Shown one piece after another: positions 34,767-42,987 of a stretch of 64,000 nt of DNA. Under the pieces are notes generated by a model. It saw only the letters and a list, made by a program, of their open reading frames with translations. It had not been told where the DNA came from and searched no databases. Location: the NCBI RefSeq assembly GCF_019880305.1, contig NZ_CP082301.1:5642001-5706000 (forward strand), written 5' to 3'. Both the position numbers and the translations under genes were made by a program. The stretch comes from Streptomyces decoyicus (GTDB taxonomy: Bacteria > Actinomycetota > Actinomycetes > Streptomycetales > Streptomycetaceae). Positions within the stretch are counted from its first letter, which is position 1; each line of letters opens with the position of its first letter.

Positions 34767-35257
34767 AGGCGCAAGCGCCCACTGCTTACGGTCAAGGACT
34801 GAGCAGTCAGGCTCAAAATCTGCATTGGCTGCTGACCAACCTGGTCGAAGAGGTGCCCGGCATCCGCTCGGTCGCGGTGGTCTCCTCCGACGGCCTGTTG
34901 CTGCTGTCCTCCGACCCGGACCGGGCGGAAGAAGCGGCACGGCCGGGCGGGAGTGACGGTCCGCGCGGCTCCAGCGCCGACCTGGCCACCATCGTCTCCG
35001 GGCTCGGCAGCCTCACCAACGGTGCCGCGAAGCTGATGGACGGCGGGGCGGTCAAGCAGACGATGATCACGATGGACGAGGGAAGTCTGTTCGTCATGTC
35101 GATCAGCGACGGTTCGCTGCTCGGGGTGCATGCCACTCCGGATTGCGATATGAGCGTCATCGCCTACCACATGGCGCTGTTCGTCGGCCGGGCCGGCCAC
35201 GTCCTCACCCCCGAACTCCGCAGTGAATTGCGCAAGTCGATGGAGAGCGCCCAGTGA
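34763..35257 (+). CDS. cvnB: Conservon CvnB: roadblock/LC7 domain protein
   Basis: A 164-residue protein of the roadblock/LC7 family: LHWLLTNLVEEVPGIRSVAVVSSDGLLL, a Gly/Pro-rich loop, then LATIVSGLGSL, and MDEGSLFVMSISDGSLLGV. Roadblock proteins act as small-GTPase regulators, here for CvnD. The start is TTG at 34763, overlapping the cvnA stop (TTGA), with GGAGG 8 nt upstream. A longer frame runs back through cvnA but has no coding support. Confidence 0.88.
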   Translation: MKAQAPTAYGQGLSSQAQNLHWLLTNLVEEVPGIRSVAVVSSDGLLLLSSDPDRAEEAARPGGSDGPRGSSADLATIVSGLGSLTNGAAKLMDGGAVKQTMITMDEGSLFVMSISDGSLLGVHATPDCDMSVIAYHMALFVGRAGHVLTPELRSELRKSMESAQ

Positions 35258-35330
35258 ACGAACGTAGTGAGCGAGCCCTTGAGAGGTGCGCGTCGCGCGC
35301 GTGCGAGGGCGGGCGAAGCGAGGTTTCGGC

Positions 35331-35732
35331 ATGAGCAGCACCCGCAAACTCCCGGTACGCGGCGGGGACCGGAAACCCTCGCGCGTGCGGCCGTACTCGC
35401 TCACCGGCGGCCGGACCCGCTTCGGCCATGTCCTGCTCGTCGAGACGTTCGTGGCCGCGCTGGAGGCGCCCGAGGAGCGGCGTGAGCTGACGTCCGGCGG
35501 CTGGGGCGACCGCGTGATGCCGGAGATGCGCGCGATCGTCGAGCTGTGCCGCCGGATGCGCTCGGTCGCGGAGATCTCCGCGCTCCTCAAGATGCCGCTG
35601 GGCGTGGTCCGCGTACTGCTCAGCGACCTCGCCGACCAGGGAAAGATTCGCGTCTACGGCACCGGGCACGGCTCCGGCCGGCCCGACCGCGCGCTGCTCG
35701 AAAGGGTGCTGAGTGGACTTCACAGGCTCTGA
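35331..35732 (+). CDS. cvnC: Conservon CvnC: DUF742 winged-helix protein
   Basis: A 133-residue protein with an N-terminal basic tail, then VRPYSLTGGRTR, the DUF742 signature, and a winged-helix-like RMRSVAEISALLKMPLGVVRVLLSDLADQGKIRV. It probably links the sensor with CvnB/CvnD. The ATG at 35331 is preferred; GTG 35286 would add 15 basic residues. A 73-bp gap separates it from cvnB, and its last 20 bp overlap cvnD. Confidence 0.87.
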   Translation: MSSTRKLPVRGGDRKPSRVRPYSLTGGRTRFGHVLLVETFVAALEAPEERRELTSGGWGDRVMPEMRAIVELCRRMRSVAEISALLKMPLGVVRVLLSDLADQGKIRVYGTGHGSGRPDRALLERVLSGLHRL

Positions 35733-36387
35733 CACGATATCGGCCGGGCCGACGGCGACCCCCGGTTCCGTGAGCCCGTCCGACCCGGTGGCCACGGCCA
35801 CCGACGCGGGGCTGCAGAGCTGGCAGACCGACCGTTCGCGGGCGCCGATCGCCACGAAGATCGTGGTGGCGGGCGGCTTCGGCGTCGGCAAGACCACGTT
35901 CGTCGGATCGGTCTCGGAGATCACCCCGCTCCAGACCGAGGCGGTGATGACACAGGCCAGCGCGGACACGGACGATCTGACCGCCACCCCGGAGAAGACC
36001 ACGACCACGGTCGCGATGGACTTCGGGCGGATCACCCTCGACCAGGAGCTGGTGCTGTACCTGTTCGGCACGCCCGGACAGCAGCGCTTCTGGTTCATGT
36101 GGGACGACCTGGTGCGCGGTGCGATCGGCGCGATCGTGATGGCCGACACCCGGCGCCTGGAGGACTGTTTCCCGGCACTGGACTACTTCGAGAGCTGCGG
36201 GCTGCCGTACGTCGTCGCGGTCAACCACTTCGAGGGCACCGAGGCCTTCGCCGTCGAGCATGTGCGCGACGCGCTGACCGTGCCGCCGCGCGTGCCCGTT
36301 GTGATCATGGACGCGCGGAAGCGGGCCACGGTGATCGAGTCGCTGCTCGCGCTGGTCGGCCACGCCCTGGAGACCACGCCCGAGTAA
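35713..36387 (+). CDS. cvnD: Conservon CvnD: Ras-like GTP/ATP-binding protein
   Basis: A 224-residue GTPase. The P-loop is GGFGVGKTTF, a DxxG-like strand is YLFGTPGQQRF, and VVAVNHFEG occupies the NKxD position, as in CvnD-type proteins. It starts with GTG inside the end of cvnC (20-bp overlap), so translation is coupled. It is the GTPase of the CvnA-D membrane complex, which influences development and secondary metabolism in S. coelicolor. Confidence 0.9.
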   Translation: MDFTGSDTISAGPTATPGSVSPSDPVATATDAGLQSWQTDRSRAPIATKIVVAGGFGVGKTTFVGSVSEITPLQTEAVMTQASADTDDLTATPEKTTTTVAMDFGRITLDQELVLYLFGTPGQQRFWFMWDDLVRGAIGAIVMADTRRLEDCFPALDYFESCGLPYVVAVNHFEGTEAFAVEHVRDALTVPPRVPVVIMDARKRATVIESLLALVGHALETTPE

Positions 36388-36504
36388 CCGGCCCCTGTAC
36401 GGGGGTCCCGGCCCCTAGGGGCCGCCCCCTCACCCCCTCGCAGGGGCCGCCCCGCACCCCCCACTTCACCCCGAACACCAGCAGTAGCAGAGAAGAGTGC
36501 CGCC

Positions 36505-37758
36505 ATGCGGAAAATACTCATCGTGGGAGCCGGCCAGTCCGGTCTCCAGCTCGCCCTCGGCCTCCAGACCCAGGGCTATGACGTCACCCTCATGTCCAAC
36601 CGCACCGCGGACGAGATCCGCGCCGGCCGGGTCATGTCGACGCAGTGCATGTTCGACACCGCGCTCCAGCACGAGCGCGACCTCCAGATCAATTTCTGGG
36701 AGAACCAGGCCCCGCGCATCGAGGGCCTCGGCGTCTCGGTCGCCGCCCCCGGCAGCCACGAGTCGCCCGAGGGCTCGCAGCGCGCCATCGACTGGGTCGG
36801 CAAGCTGGACGGCTACGCCCAGTCCGTCGACCAGCGGGTGAAGATGGCCGGCTGGATGGAGACCTTCGCCCAGCGCGGCGGCCAGCTCGTCATCCACGGC
36901 GTTGCCGTCTCCGACCTGGACTTCTTCGCGAGCCGCTACGACCTGACACTGGTCTCGGCCGGCAAGGGCGAGCTGGTGTCGATGTTCGGCCGGGACGCCT
37001 CCCGTTCCCCGTACGACGCTCCGCAGCGCGCGCTCGCCGTCTCCTACGTCCACGGCATGGGCCCGCGCCCCGAGCACCCCGAGTTCGATGCGGTCCGCTG
37101 CAACCTGGTGCCCGGTGTCGGCGAGCTGTTCGTCATGCCGACCCTCACCAACTCCGGCCGCGCCGACATCCTCTTCTGGGAGGGCATCCCCGGCGGCCCG
37201 CTGGACGTCTTCCAGGGCGTCAAGGACCCCAACGAGCACCTCGCCCTGACGCTGGAGCTGATGGAGAAGTTCCTGCCCTGGGAGTACGCCCGCTCCACCA
37301 AGGTCGAACTGACCGACGCCAACGGCACGCTGGCCGGCCGCTACGCCCCCACCGTGCGCAACCCCATCGGCCGGCTGCCCTCCGGCGGTCTGGTCCTCGG
37401 CGTCGCCGATGTCGTGGTCGCCAACGACCCGATCACCGGCCAGGGCTCCAACTCGGCCTCCAAGTGTGCCGCCTCCTACCTGGCCTCCATCGTCGAGCGC
37501 GGTGACCAGCCCTTCGACGCGGACTGGATGCAGACCGCCTTCGACCGCTACTGGAACACCGCCCAGCACGTCACCAAGTGGACGAACGCGATGCTGGCGC
37601 CGCCGCCGGAGCACATCCTGAACCTCATCGGCGCGGCCGGCCAGCTGCAGCCCGTCGCCGACCGCTTCGCCAACGGCTTCAACGACCCGTCCGACTTCGA
37701 GAACTTCTTCTACGACCCGGAGAAGACGAACGCGTACCTGGCTTCTCTGACGGGCTGA
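36505..37758 (+). CDS. Styrene/indole monooxygenase-family FAD protein
   Basis: A 417-residue protein. The N-terminal Rossmann motif GAGQSGLQLALGL binds FAD. The middle has the substrate-domain signature RPEHPEF and CNLVPGVGELFVMP, and DPITGQGSNSASKCA is the second FAD-binding motif. It resembles StyA-type two-component flavin monooxygenases, which need a separate flavin reductase; none lies nearby. It sits 117 bp downstream of cvnD in the same direction. Because some conservons carry an oxygenase gene, it may belong to the unit. Substrate unknown. Confidence 0.87.
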   Translation: MRKILIVGAGQSGLQLALGLQTQGYDVTLMSNRTADEIRAGRVMSTQCMFDTALQHERDLQINFWENQAPRIEGLGVSVAAPGSHESPEGSQRAIDWVGKLDGYAQSVDQRVKMAGWMETFAQRGGQLVIHGVAVSDLDFFASRYDLTLVSAGKGELVSMFGRDASRSPYDAPQRALAVSYVHGMGPRPEHPEFDAVRCNLVPGVGELFVMPTLTNSGRADILFWEGIPGGPLDVFQGVKDPNEHLALTLELMEKFLPWEYARSTKVELTDANGTLAGRYAPTVRNPIGRLPSGGLVLGVADVVVANDPITGQGSNSASKCAASYLASIVERGDQPFDADWMQTAFDRYWNTAQHVTKWTNAMLAPPPEHILNLIGAAGQLQPVADRFANGFNDPSDFENFFYDPEKTNAYLASLTG

Positions 37759-37817
37759 AAACCGCCTGCGGCGGGGGCTTGTCTCCCCACGTGGTCGGGT
37801 GCGCCGCCGTGTCCGGT

Positions 37818-37840
37818 CCTCCCCGCCTTCGGCGGGGAGG
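37818..37840. terminator. Terminator after the flavin monooxygenase
   Basis: A perfect 10-bp stem CCTCCCCGCC/GGCGGGGAGG with a TTC loop, followed by GTGGGCTTTT. It is suitable for the plus strand and possibly also for the minus-strand gene beyond. Confidence 0.75.
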
Positions 37841-37918
37841 GTGGGCTTTTCGGGCTGCCGCCGCGGACGGTTCCACGAGGCTCGGGCTCGACGAGTGCCG
37901 GGCTCGACGAGTGTGGGC

Positions 37919-38185
37919 TCAACTAGGCTTGCGCCAGGGCCACTTGAGGCCGGTGCCCGGTGTCTTGCCCGCGGGGTCGTACTCGTACTTCCAGCCGCTC
38001 GGCAGGCCCAGGCGTCCCACCCGCCCGGGGACGCGCCGGTAGACATGCACCGTCGGCGGCCGGTCGTCGTCGTGCGGTACCGGGACCTCGTACGTCTTCG
38101 GCGGCTGGCCGGTCATGCCGACCAGTACGGGCAGTACCCGGCCGTCCAGCGGGCCGCCGACGAAGAGGGTGTTCTCGCTTCTCAC
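37919..38185 (-). CDS. Small conserved hypothetical protein
   Basis: An 88-residue protein beginning with a GTG codon, then RSENTLFVGGPLDGRVLPV, and containing VHVYRRVPG and a C-terminal WKYEYDP segment rich in Pro/Lys/Trp. The GGPLDG motif is common in small Streptomyces proteins of unknown function. No signal peptide or membrane helix. It lies just downstream of the TetR gene in the same orientation, with 36 bp between them, and may share its transcript. Confidence 0.68.
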   Translation of the reverse strand: MRSENTLFVGGPLDGRVLPVLVGMTGQPPKTYEVPVPHDDDRPPTVHVYRRVPGRVGRLGLPSGWKYEYDPAGKTPGTGLKWPWRKPS

Positions 38186-38221
38186 GCCCTCAGTGTCACA
38201 CCACCACGGCCGGGCGGCCGG

Positions 38222-38962
38222 TCACAGCAGATGCGCGGCGTCGCTCACGACGGGCAGGATGCGGCGGGCCAGCTCGCCGGCCGGGCCGTCGGCGGTCTCC
38301 AGCTTCAGCGCCGCCCGGGTCACCCGCGCGGTCTGCGGGTCCGTGGCCGCGGTCGCGGTCAGCAGTGCGACGAAGTGGTCGACCAGCCAGTCCCGCAGTT
38401 CGTCGAGGGCGGGCTGCTTGTCCTCGTCGAGCCAGATCAGCGAGGCGGCCTCGACGGCGGTGATCCACATGCGGACGGTCATCCGCAGCCGCAGGCCCGG
38501 CTCGGGCTCGCCCAGATGCCGCAGGATCTGGTCGGCCGCGGCGCGCCGCACCTCGTCCACGATCGCGGTCGTACGGGTGGTCTCCACGACGCTGCCGCCC
38601 TGGAGCAGTGCGCTGAACCCCGCGTCGTGCTCGTCGACGAAGGCCAGATAGCGGTCCAGTGCGCGCGACAGCCGCCGGGTGAGCGGACCGCTCTCCGGCT
38701 CGGCGAAGCAGCGCTCCAGGATGTCGGCCGCGCTGCGCAGCGCGGCCTCGTACAACTGCTGCTTGCCGCCGGGGAAGTAGCGGTAGACCAGCGGCCGCGA
38801 GACCCCGGCGGCGAGGGCGACATCGTCCAGGGAGACATCCTCGGGCGCGCGCTGGGCGAACAGGTTCAGCGCGGCGGTGAGGAGTTGGCTGCGGCGCTGC
38901 TCGACGCTCAGCCTGCGGTAGGCGGGTCGGGGTACTGCTGGGGCGGTGCCGCTGCCGTTCAT
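38222..38962 (-). CDS. TetR family transcriptional regulator
   Basis: A 246-residue regulator. The N-terminal HTH (~20-65) contains QLLTAALNLFAQR and VSLDDVALAAGVSRPLVYRYFPGGKQQL, the hallmark of TetR proteins. The rest is an all-helical ligand and dimer domain. The ATG at 38962 is chosen; an earlier ATG at 39025 would add 21 non-conserved residues. Together with the adjacent diiron oxygenase genes, it is the best candidate for the palindrome at 40077-40096. Confidence 0.88.
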   Translation of the reverse strand: MNGSGTAPAVPRPAYRRLSVEQRRSQLLTAALNLFAQRAPEDVSLDDVALAAGVSRPLVYRYFPGGKQQLYEAALRSAADILERCFAEPESGPLTRRLSRALDRYLAFVDEHDAGFSALLQGGSVVETTRTTAIVDEVRRAAADQILRHLGEPEPGLRLRMTVRMWITAVEAASLIWLDEDKQPALDELRDWLVDHFVALLTATAATDPQTARVTRAALKLETADGPAGELARRILPVVSDAAHLL

Positions 38963-39035
38963 GAACAGCAGCGTAACCGCCCCGGGTTCCGCCTCGTACA
39001 GGTGCTCGGGGCCTGCGGGGCTCATGCCGCCCGCT

Positions 39036-39983
39036 TCAGGCCAGCAGTCCCGAGCTGCGCCACAACCTGCGGCCCATCCCGCGCAGTACGCCGATCTCGT
39101 CCAGGAAATCGGTCAGCTTCCGGGCGCCGGACTGCATCACCTCGCGGCGGTGGCCGCTGGCCTTGACCTGGGCGACGGCCTCGCGCTTGGCCAGGCCCAC
39201 ATTGCTGTAGACGTCCGGATTGACGAAGGCGACGGAGAAGACCCGGGCCGCTTCGCCGGAGCTGATACGGGTCAGCTCCTGCTCCCAGCGCGGCGCGGTG
39301 ACCATCTGGCGCCGCAGCTCCTCGCGGGCGTAGCGCACATGCCGGGCCTCCTCGACGACGTGGATACGGGTCACCCCGCGCACGAGGGTCTGCACCCGCT
39401 CGTCGGGGAACGTCAGCCGTTGCATCCAGTCGAGGATCTCCTCGCCGAGCAGGGTGCAGGCGAACGAGCCCGGAGTGGTGGAGATGGTCTTGAGGACGCG
39501 GGCGAGGTTGTGGTTGAGCCGGGAGACCGGGTACGCCGGTGCGCCGCCCTTCTGGATCATGCGCGCGAACATCTTGGAGTGCCGGCACTCGTCGGCTATC
39601 TCGGTGAGGGCGTAGCGGACGTGCGCGCTGGTCACCGGCTTGTCGTAGATGTGCCGCACGAGCAGCTGCATCAGGATGATCTCGAACCAGATGCCCAGCG
39701 AGGCGAGCGAGGCGGCCTCGTGGCGGGCGAGGTCCTGCTGATGCTCCGTCGACATCTTCTTCCACAGCGGGGTGTCGTAGAGCGAGACCAGCTCCGGCGG
39801 CCAGAACCACTTGCCCTCTTCGAGGGGCGCGTCCCAGTCGAGTTCGGTGTCGGGGTCGAAGGAGTGCTTGGCGGAGGAGTCGAGCAACCGCTCGGCGACC
39901 TGTTCCCGGTCCTTGAGCAGACCGAGGGCGTCCCGCAGGACTTCGGTGTCCGTCACGGTCATTGCGGTGGGCGCGCTCGTCAT
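39036..39983 (-). CDS. AurF-like diiron oxygenase
   Basis: A 315-residue helical ferritin-like protein. A ligand set like that of AurF is visible: Glu101, Glu132-x2-His135, Glu181, His208-x3-Glu212-x2-His215. AurF-type enzymes oxidise amines to nitro groups or act as other oxygenases; the substrate here is unknown. The ATG at 39983 follows a weak GAGG site. It is divergent from a second diiron protein gene across 175 bp, with a TetR gene downstream. Confidence 0.88.
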   Translation of the reverse strand: MTSAPTAMTVTDTEVLRDALGLLKDREQVAERLLDSSAKHSFDPDTELDWDAPLEEGKWFWPPELVSLYDTPLWKKMSTEHQQDLARHEAASLASLGIWFEIILMQLLVRHIYDKPVTSAHVRYALTEIADECRHSKMFARMIQKGGAPAYPVSRLNHNLARVLKTISTTPGSFACTLLGEEILDWMQRLTFPDERVQTLVRGVTRIHVVEEARHVRYAREELRRQMVTAPRWEQELTRISSGEAARVFSVAFVNPDVYSNVGLAKREAVAQVKASGHRREVMQSGARKLTDFLDEIGVLRGMGRRLWRSSGLLA

Positions 39984-40076
39984 GGCTGTGGCTACCTCGC
40001 TAGTGGGTCAGGGCCTGCCCGCGGTCATCTCTTATGAGACTGCGTGTCAGCAAGGACGTCAATCCCCTGTGCACGA

Positions 40077-40096
40077 CTTATTGACCCGTCGGTAAG
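40077..40096. promoter_or_regulatory. TetR-type operator candidate
   Basis: CTTATTGAC CC GTCGGTAAG: a 20-bp palindrome with arms matching at CTTA..GAC / GTC..TAAG. It lies between the divergent diiron oxygenase genes, and its form is typical for TetR operators. Confidence 0.55.
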
Positions 40097-40158
40097 AAGC
40101 GTGTGAGCCTGCCAACGACCGCCCATGACAAGGCGTTTGGTGAGCCGAGGAGGCGTCC

Positions 40159-41268
40159 GTGTCGATCCGAGATCTCTATGTGCAGGACCCAGGCGACCGC
40201 GTGTGGAAGGTGCCCGCGTCCGGTGCGGCACGCTTCAGCTGGGACTACGACGACGGACGCGACCGGCTGCTGGCCCTCTACCAGAAGGGCAAGGACAAGC
40301 AGTGGGACGCCACCCTGCGGATCGACTGGGGCCAGGAGGTCGACCCTCACGATCCGCTCGGCACCCCCGACGAGTCCATGTCCCTGTACGGCACCAAGTA
40401 CTGGGACAAAATGACCGAGAAGGACCGCGGCGAACTGCGTCAGCACTACACCTCCTGGCAGTTCAGCCAGTTTCTGCACGGCGAACAGGGCGCCATGGTC
40501 TGTGCGGCACGGATCGTCGAAGCCGTCCCCGACCTCGACGCGAAGTTCTACTCCGCCACCCAGACCATGGACGAGGCGCGGCACGCCGAGATATACAGCC
40601 GCTTCCTCCAGGAGAAGATCGGGATGCTCTACCCGGTCAACGACAATCTCCAGGCACTGCTCTCCGACACTCTCAAGGATTCCCGCTGGGACATGCCGTA
40701 CCTCGGCATGCAGGTGCTGATCGAGGGCCTGGCGCTGGCCGCCTTCGGCATGATCCGCGACACCACCACCAAGCCGCTGCCGAAGCAGATCCTCGCGTAC
40801 GTCATGCAGGACGAGGCGCGCCATGTCGCCTTCGGCCGCATGGCCCTGCGCGACTACTACAAGCAGCTCACCGACGCCGAACTGCGCGAACGCGAGGAGT
40901 TCGTCATCGAGGGCTGCTATTTGATGCGCGACCGCCTGCGCGGCCTGGAAGTCCTGGAGAACTTCGGCATACCGCACGACGAAGCCGCCGAATTCACCGA
41001 GAACTCCGAATTCCTGCACCTCTTCCGCAAGCTGCTCTTCAGCCGGATCGTGCCCTGTGTGAAGGACATCGGCCTGTGGGGCGAGCGCCTCCAGCGCGCC
41101 TATGTGGACATGGGCGTCTTCGAGATGGGCGACTCGAACCTCGATCTGCTGATGGCCCAGGACGAGGAGCTCGCCGAACAGCTCGACGCGGAGCGCTTCG
41201 CGGCCGAGGAGGAGGCCCGTACGGCGGAGGTCGCGGCCGCCATCGCGGAGGGCTCCGGCGGGGACTGA
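40159..41268 (+). CDS. Ferritin-like diiron domain protein (oxygenase/R2-like)
   Basis: A 369-residue protein with a full diiron set: Glu109 in HGEQGAM, Glu139-x2-His142 in DEARHAE, Glu189, and Glu219-x2-His222 in QDEARHVAFGR. This pattern is that of R2-like or acyl-carrier-linked ferritin-like oxygenases. The GTG start has GAGGAGG 6 nt upstream. It is divergent from the AurF-like gene, sharing a palindromic operator region. Both are soluble enzymes and could work as a pair; the pathway is not evident. Confidence 0.86.
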   Translation: MSIRDLYVQDPGDRVWKVPASGAARFSWDYDDGRDRLLALYQKGKDKQWDATLRIDWGQEVDPHDPLGTPDESMSLYGTKYWDKMTEKDRGELRQHYTSWQFSQFLHGEQGAMVCAARIVEAVPDLDAKFYSATQTMDEARHAEIYSRFLQEKIGMLYPVNDNLQALLSDTLKDSRWDMPYLGMQVLIEGLALAAFGMIRDTTTKPLPKQILAYVMQDEARHVAFGRMALRDYYKQLTDAELREREEFVIEGCYLMRDRLRGLEVLENFGIPHDEAAEFTENSEFLHLFRKLLFSRIVPCVKDIGLWGERLQRAYVDMGVFEMGDSNLDLLMAQDEELAEQLDAERFAAEEEARTAEVAAAIAEGSGGD

Positions 41269-41339
41269 GCGCAGCCGGAGCGGACTGAGCGCGGAGCGGA
41301 CCACCGGGCCGCCGGACGCCGCCGCATGGAGGCCCCCGG

Positions 41340-42248
41340 TCAGGGACACAGGAAGCCGAGCACCTGGCGGCCGAGCTCGTCGGGGTGGCTGTACGGCAGG
41401 GAGTGGTGGCCGACGCCCGGCACGGTCCCGGTCCGTACGCCCGGCGTCCCTGCGGCCCGTGCGGCGACCCGCCGCAGGTCGTGCGCCCGGCTGTGCTCCG
41501 CCAGCAGCACCAACGTCGGTACCGGCGCTCCCGCCGTCCCCGTGACGTCCGGGCGCGGCCCCGTGATCACTTTCGCGGCGCGGAACTCGGCGGCGCCCAG
41601 GCCCATCAGTCGCACCAGTTCCGGTGCGGGCGGCGTGCCCCGCGTCTCCCACGCCAGGAACCGCCGGGTGCTCCGCTCGCCGGGCCGTACGAACAGCGGC
41701 AGCGCACGCAGCAGGTACGACGGCCGGTACCCGGCGAAACACTGGGTCGGATCGAGCAGCACCAGCCGCTCCACCCTCACCCGGCGCCGTCCGGAGCAGC
41801 GGGCGCTCCCGCCGGCGGCATGCACCGCGTAACTCAGCGCGAGCCAGCCGCCGTACGAGTGCCCGAGCAGGGTGGCCGACTCCAGGCCGAGCCCGTCGAG
41901 CACGCCGTCGAGCCAGGCGAACAGATCCTCCGGCCGCCGCAGCGGACGCCCGGCGTGCACGCTGAGCCCCGGCGCGCCGATCTGGTCCACGGCATGGACC
42001 CGGTGCGTACGGGCGAGCGCGGCGGCATGGGCGTACCAGATGGCCGAGGTCGTGCCTCCGCCGTGCAGCAGTACCAGCGGCGGGGCGTCGGCAGGACCGC
42101 AGACGGTGACCCGGGTGCTGCCGAACTCCGATGCCAGATCGAGCCGTTCCACCGGAACCGGCCACAGCGCCATGGCCTGCTCATAGGCGTCACGGAAGGC
42201 GGCGGTGGGGCCGGACCCGGGAGCGTGCGGAGAGATGTCTGCTGTCAT
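41340..42248 (-). CDS. Alpha/beta hydrolase
   Basis: A 302-residue hydrolase. HGGG at PLVLLHGGGTTS forms the oxyanion region, GHSYGGW carries the nucleophile Ser, and VGHHSLPY near the C-terminus carries the catalytic His. The ATG has GGAGG 6 nt upstream. It is divergent from the MarR gene at 42389 across 140 bp with a palindrome, so it is probably the target of that regulator. Substrate unknown. Confidence 0.85.
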   Translation of the reverse strand: MTADISPHAPGSGPTAAFRDAYEQAMALWPVPVERLDLASEFGSTRVTVCGPADAPPLVLLHGGGTTSAIWYAHAAALARTHRVHAVDQIGAPGLSVHAGRPLRRPEDLFAWLDGVLDGLGLESATLLGHSYGGWLALSYAVHAAGGSARCSGRRRVRVERLVLLDPTQCFAGYRPSYLLRALPLFVRPGERSTRRFLAWETRGTPPAPELVRLMGLGAAEFRAAKVITGPRPDVTGTAGAPVPTLVLLAEHSRAHDLRRVAARAAGTPGVRTGTVPGVGHHSLPYSHPDELGRQVLGFLCP

Positions 42249-42311
42249 GGTGCACCTCCGGAACGAGAACGAGCGGCGAACGAGGCGCGGCCACTCGCCT
42301 CGTTCGTCAAG

Positions 42312-42330
42312 TATCTCGCTCAGCGAGGTA
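42312..42330. promoter_or_regulatory. MarR operator candidate
   Basis: TATCTCGCT (42312-42320) C AGCGAGGTA (42322-42330): 9-bp arms with one mismatch, in the divergent promoter region of the hydrolase and the MarR gene. Confidence 0.62.
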
Positions 42331-42388
42331 ATAATGCGGGAGTCCGGGAAAGAACTCCACGAGCCCGGATGGAGAGAGGCGACGGCGC

Positions 42389-42850
42389 ATGGCGGATCGG
42401 CAGGAACCGGGCGCACCGGAGGGGATGGACCTGGTCCATCTGCTGCGTGAGGTGACCTTGCGACTCGACCTCGCGGGAGCGCAGTTCGCGGGCCGCAACG
42501 GTCTGCACCCCACCGACCTCCGGGCCCTGATCAGCCTGCTGGACGCGGCCCGCGCCGGCGACGAGTCGACCCCCGGCCGGCTCGGTGAGCGGCTGGGCCT
42601 GAACTCCGCCGGCACCACGGCACTCATCGACCGCCTGGAGCGGCTCGGCCTGATCCGGCGGGTCCGCGACACCCGTGACCGGCGCCGTGTCCTGCTGGAG
42701 GTCGACGCGCGTGCGGTCGCCCTGGGCCAGTCGTTCTTCGGCCCGCTGATCGACCGCACGATCGCCCTGCTCGCCACTTTCGAGGCCGGGGAACAGGCGG
42801 CGATCCGGCGGTTCCTGAGCGGAGTGCGGGACACGGTCGGGGAGGCGTAG
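42389..42850 (+). CDS. MarR family transcriptional regulator
   Basis: A 153-residue regulator with winged helix GRLGERLGLNSAGTTALIDRLERLGLI and wing RRVRDTRDRRRVLLEVD. The C-terminal helices would form the dimer. It is divergent from the alpha/beta hydrolase, and the near-perfect palindrome between the two genes is the likely binding site. Confidence 0.9.
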   Translation: MADRQEPGAPEGMDLVHLLREVTLRLDLAGAQFAGRNGLHPTDLRALISLLDAARAGDESTPGRLGERLGLNSAGTTALIDRLERLGLIRRVRDTRDRRRVLLEVDARAVALGQSFFGPLIDRTIALLATFEAGEQAAIRRFLSGVRDTVGEA

Positions 42851-42889
42851 GGGCGCCCGCCGCAACCTCCGCGGCGCAAGCCCGGGAAG

Positions 42890-42987
42890 CGGACCGGCCC
42901 CTGGGGGCTACCGCCTGCCGGACCGGTCCCTGGGGGCTACCGCCTACCGGACCGGCCCCTGTGAGCTACCGCCTACCGGACCGGGCC
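42890..42987. repeat. 29-bp tandem repeat (x3.3) spanning the ABC gene stop codon
   Basis: Units at 42890-42918, 42919-42947 and 42948-42976 plus a partial copy, each starting CGGACCGG and ending GCCT[AG]C. The array extends through the stop codon and last codons of the minus-strand ABC ATPase gene. There are no spacers, so it is not CRISPR. Confidence 0.85.

Noticed and set aside
32768..35257. Frame fusing part of cvnA with cvnB
   Set aside because: The N-terminal part is a shadow of cvnA; cvnB begins at TTG 34763.
36409..36424. CGGCCCCTAGGGGCCG palindrome as terminator after cvnD
   Set aside because: It has no loop, and the oxygenase gene follows closely, so termination there is doubtful.
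42890..42987. CRISPR array
   Set aside because: The units abut directly with no spacers and there are no cas genes.
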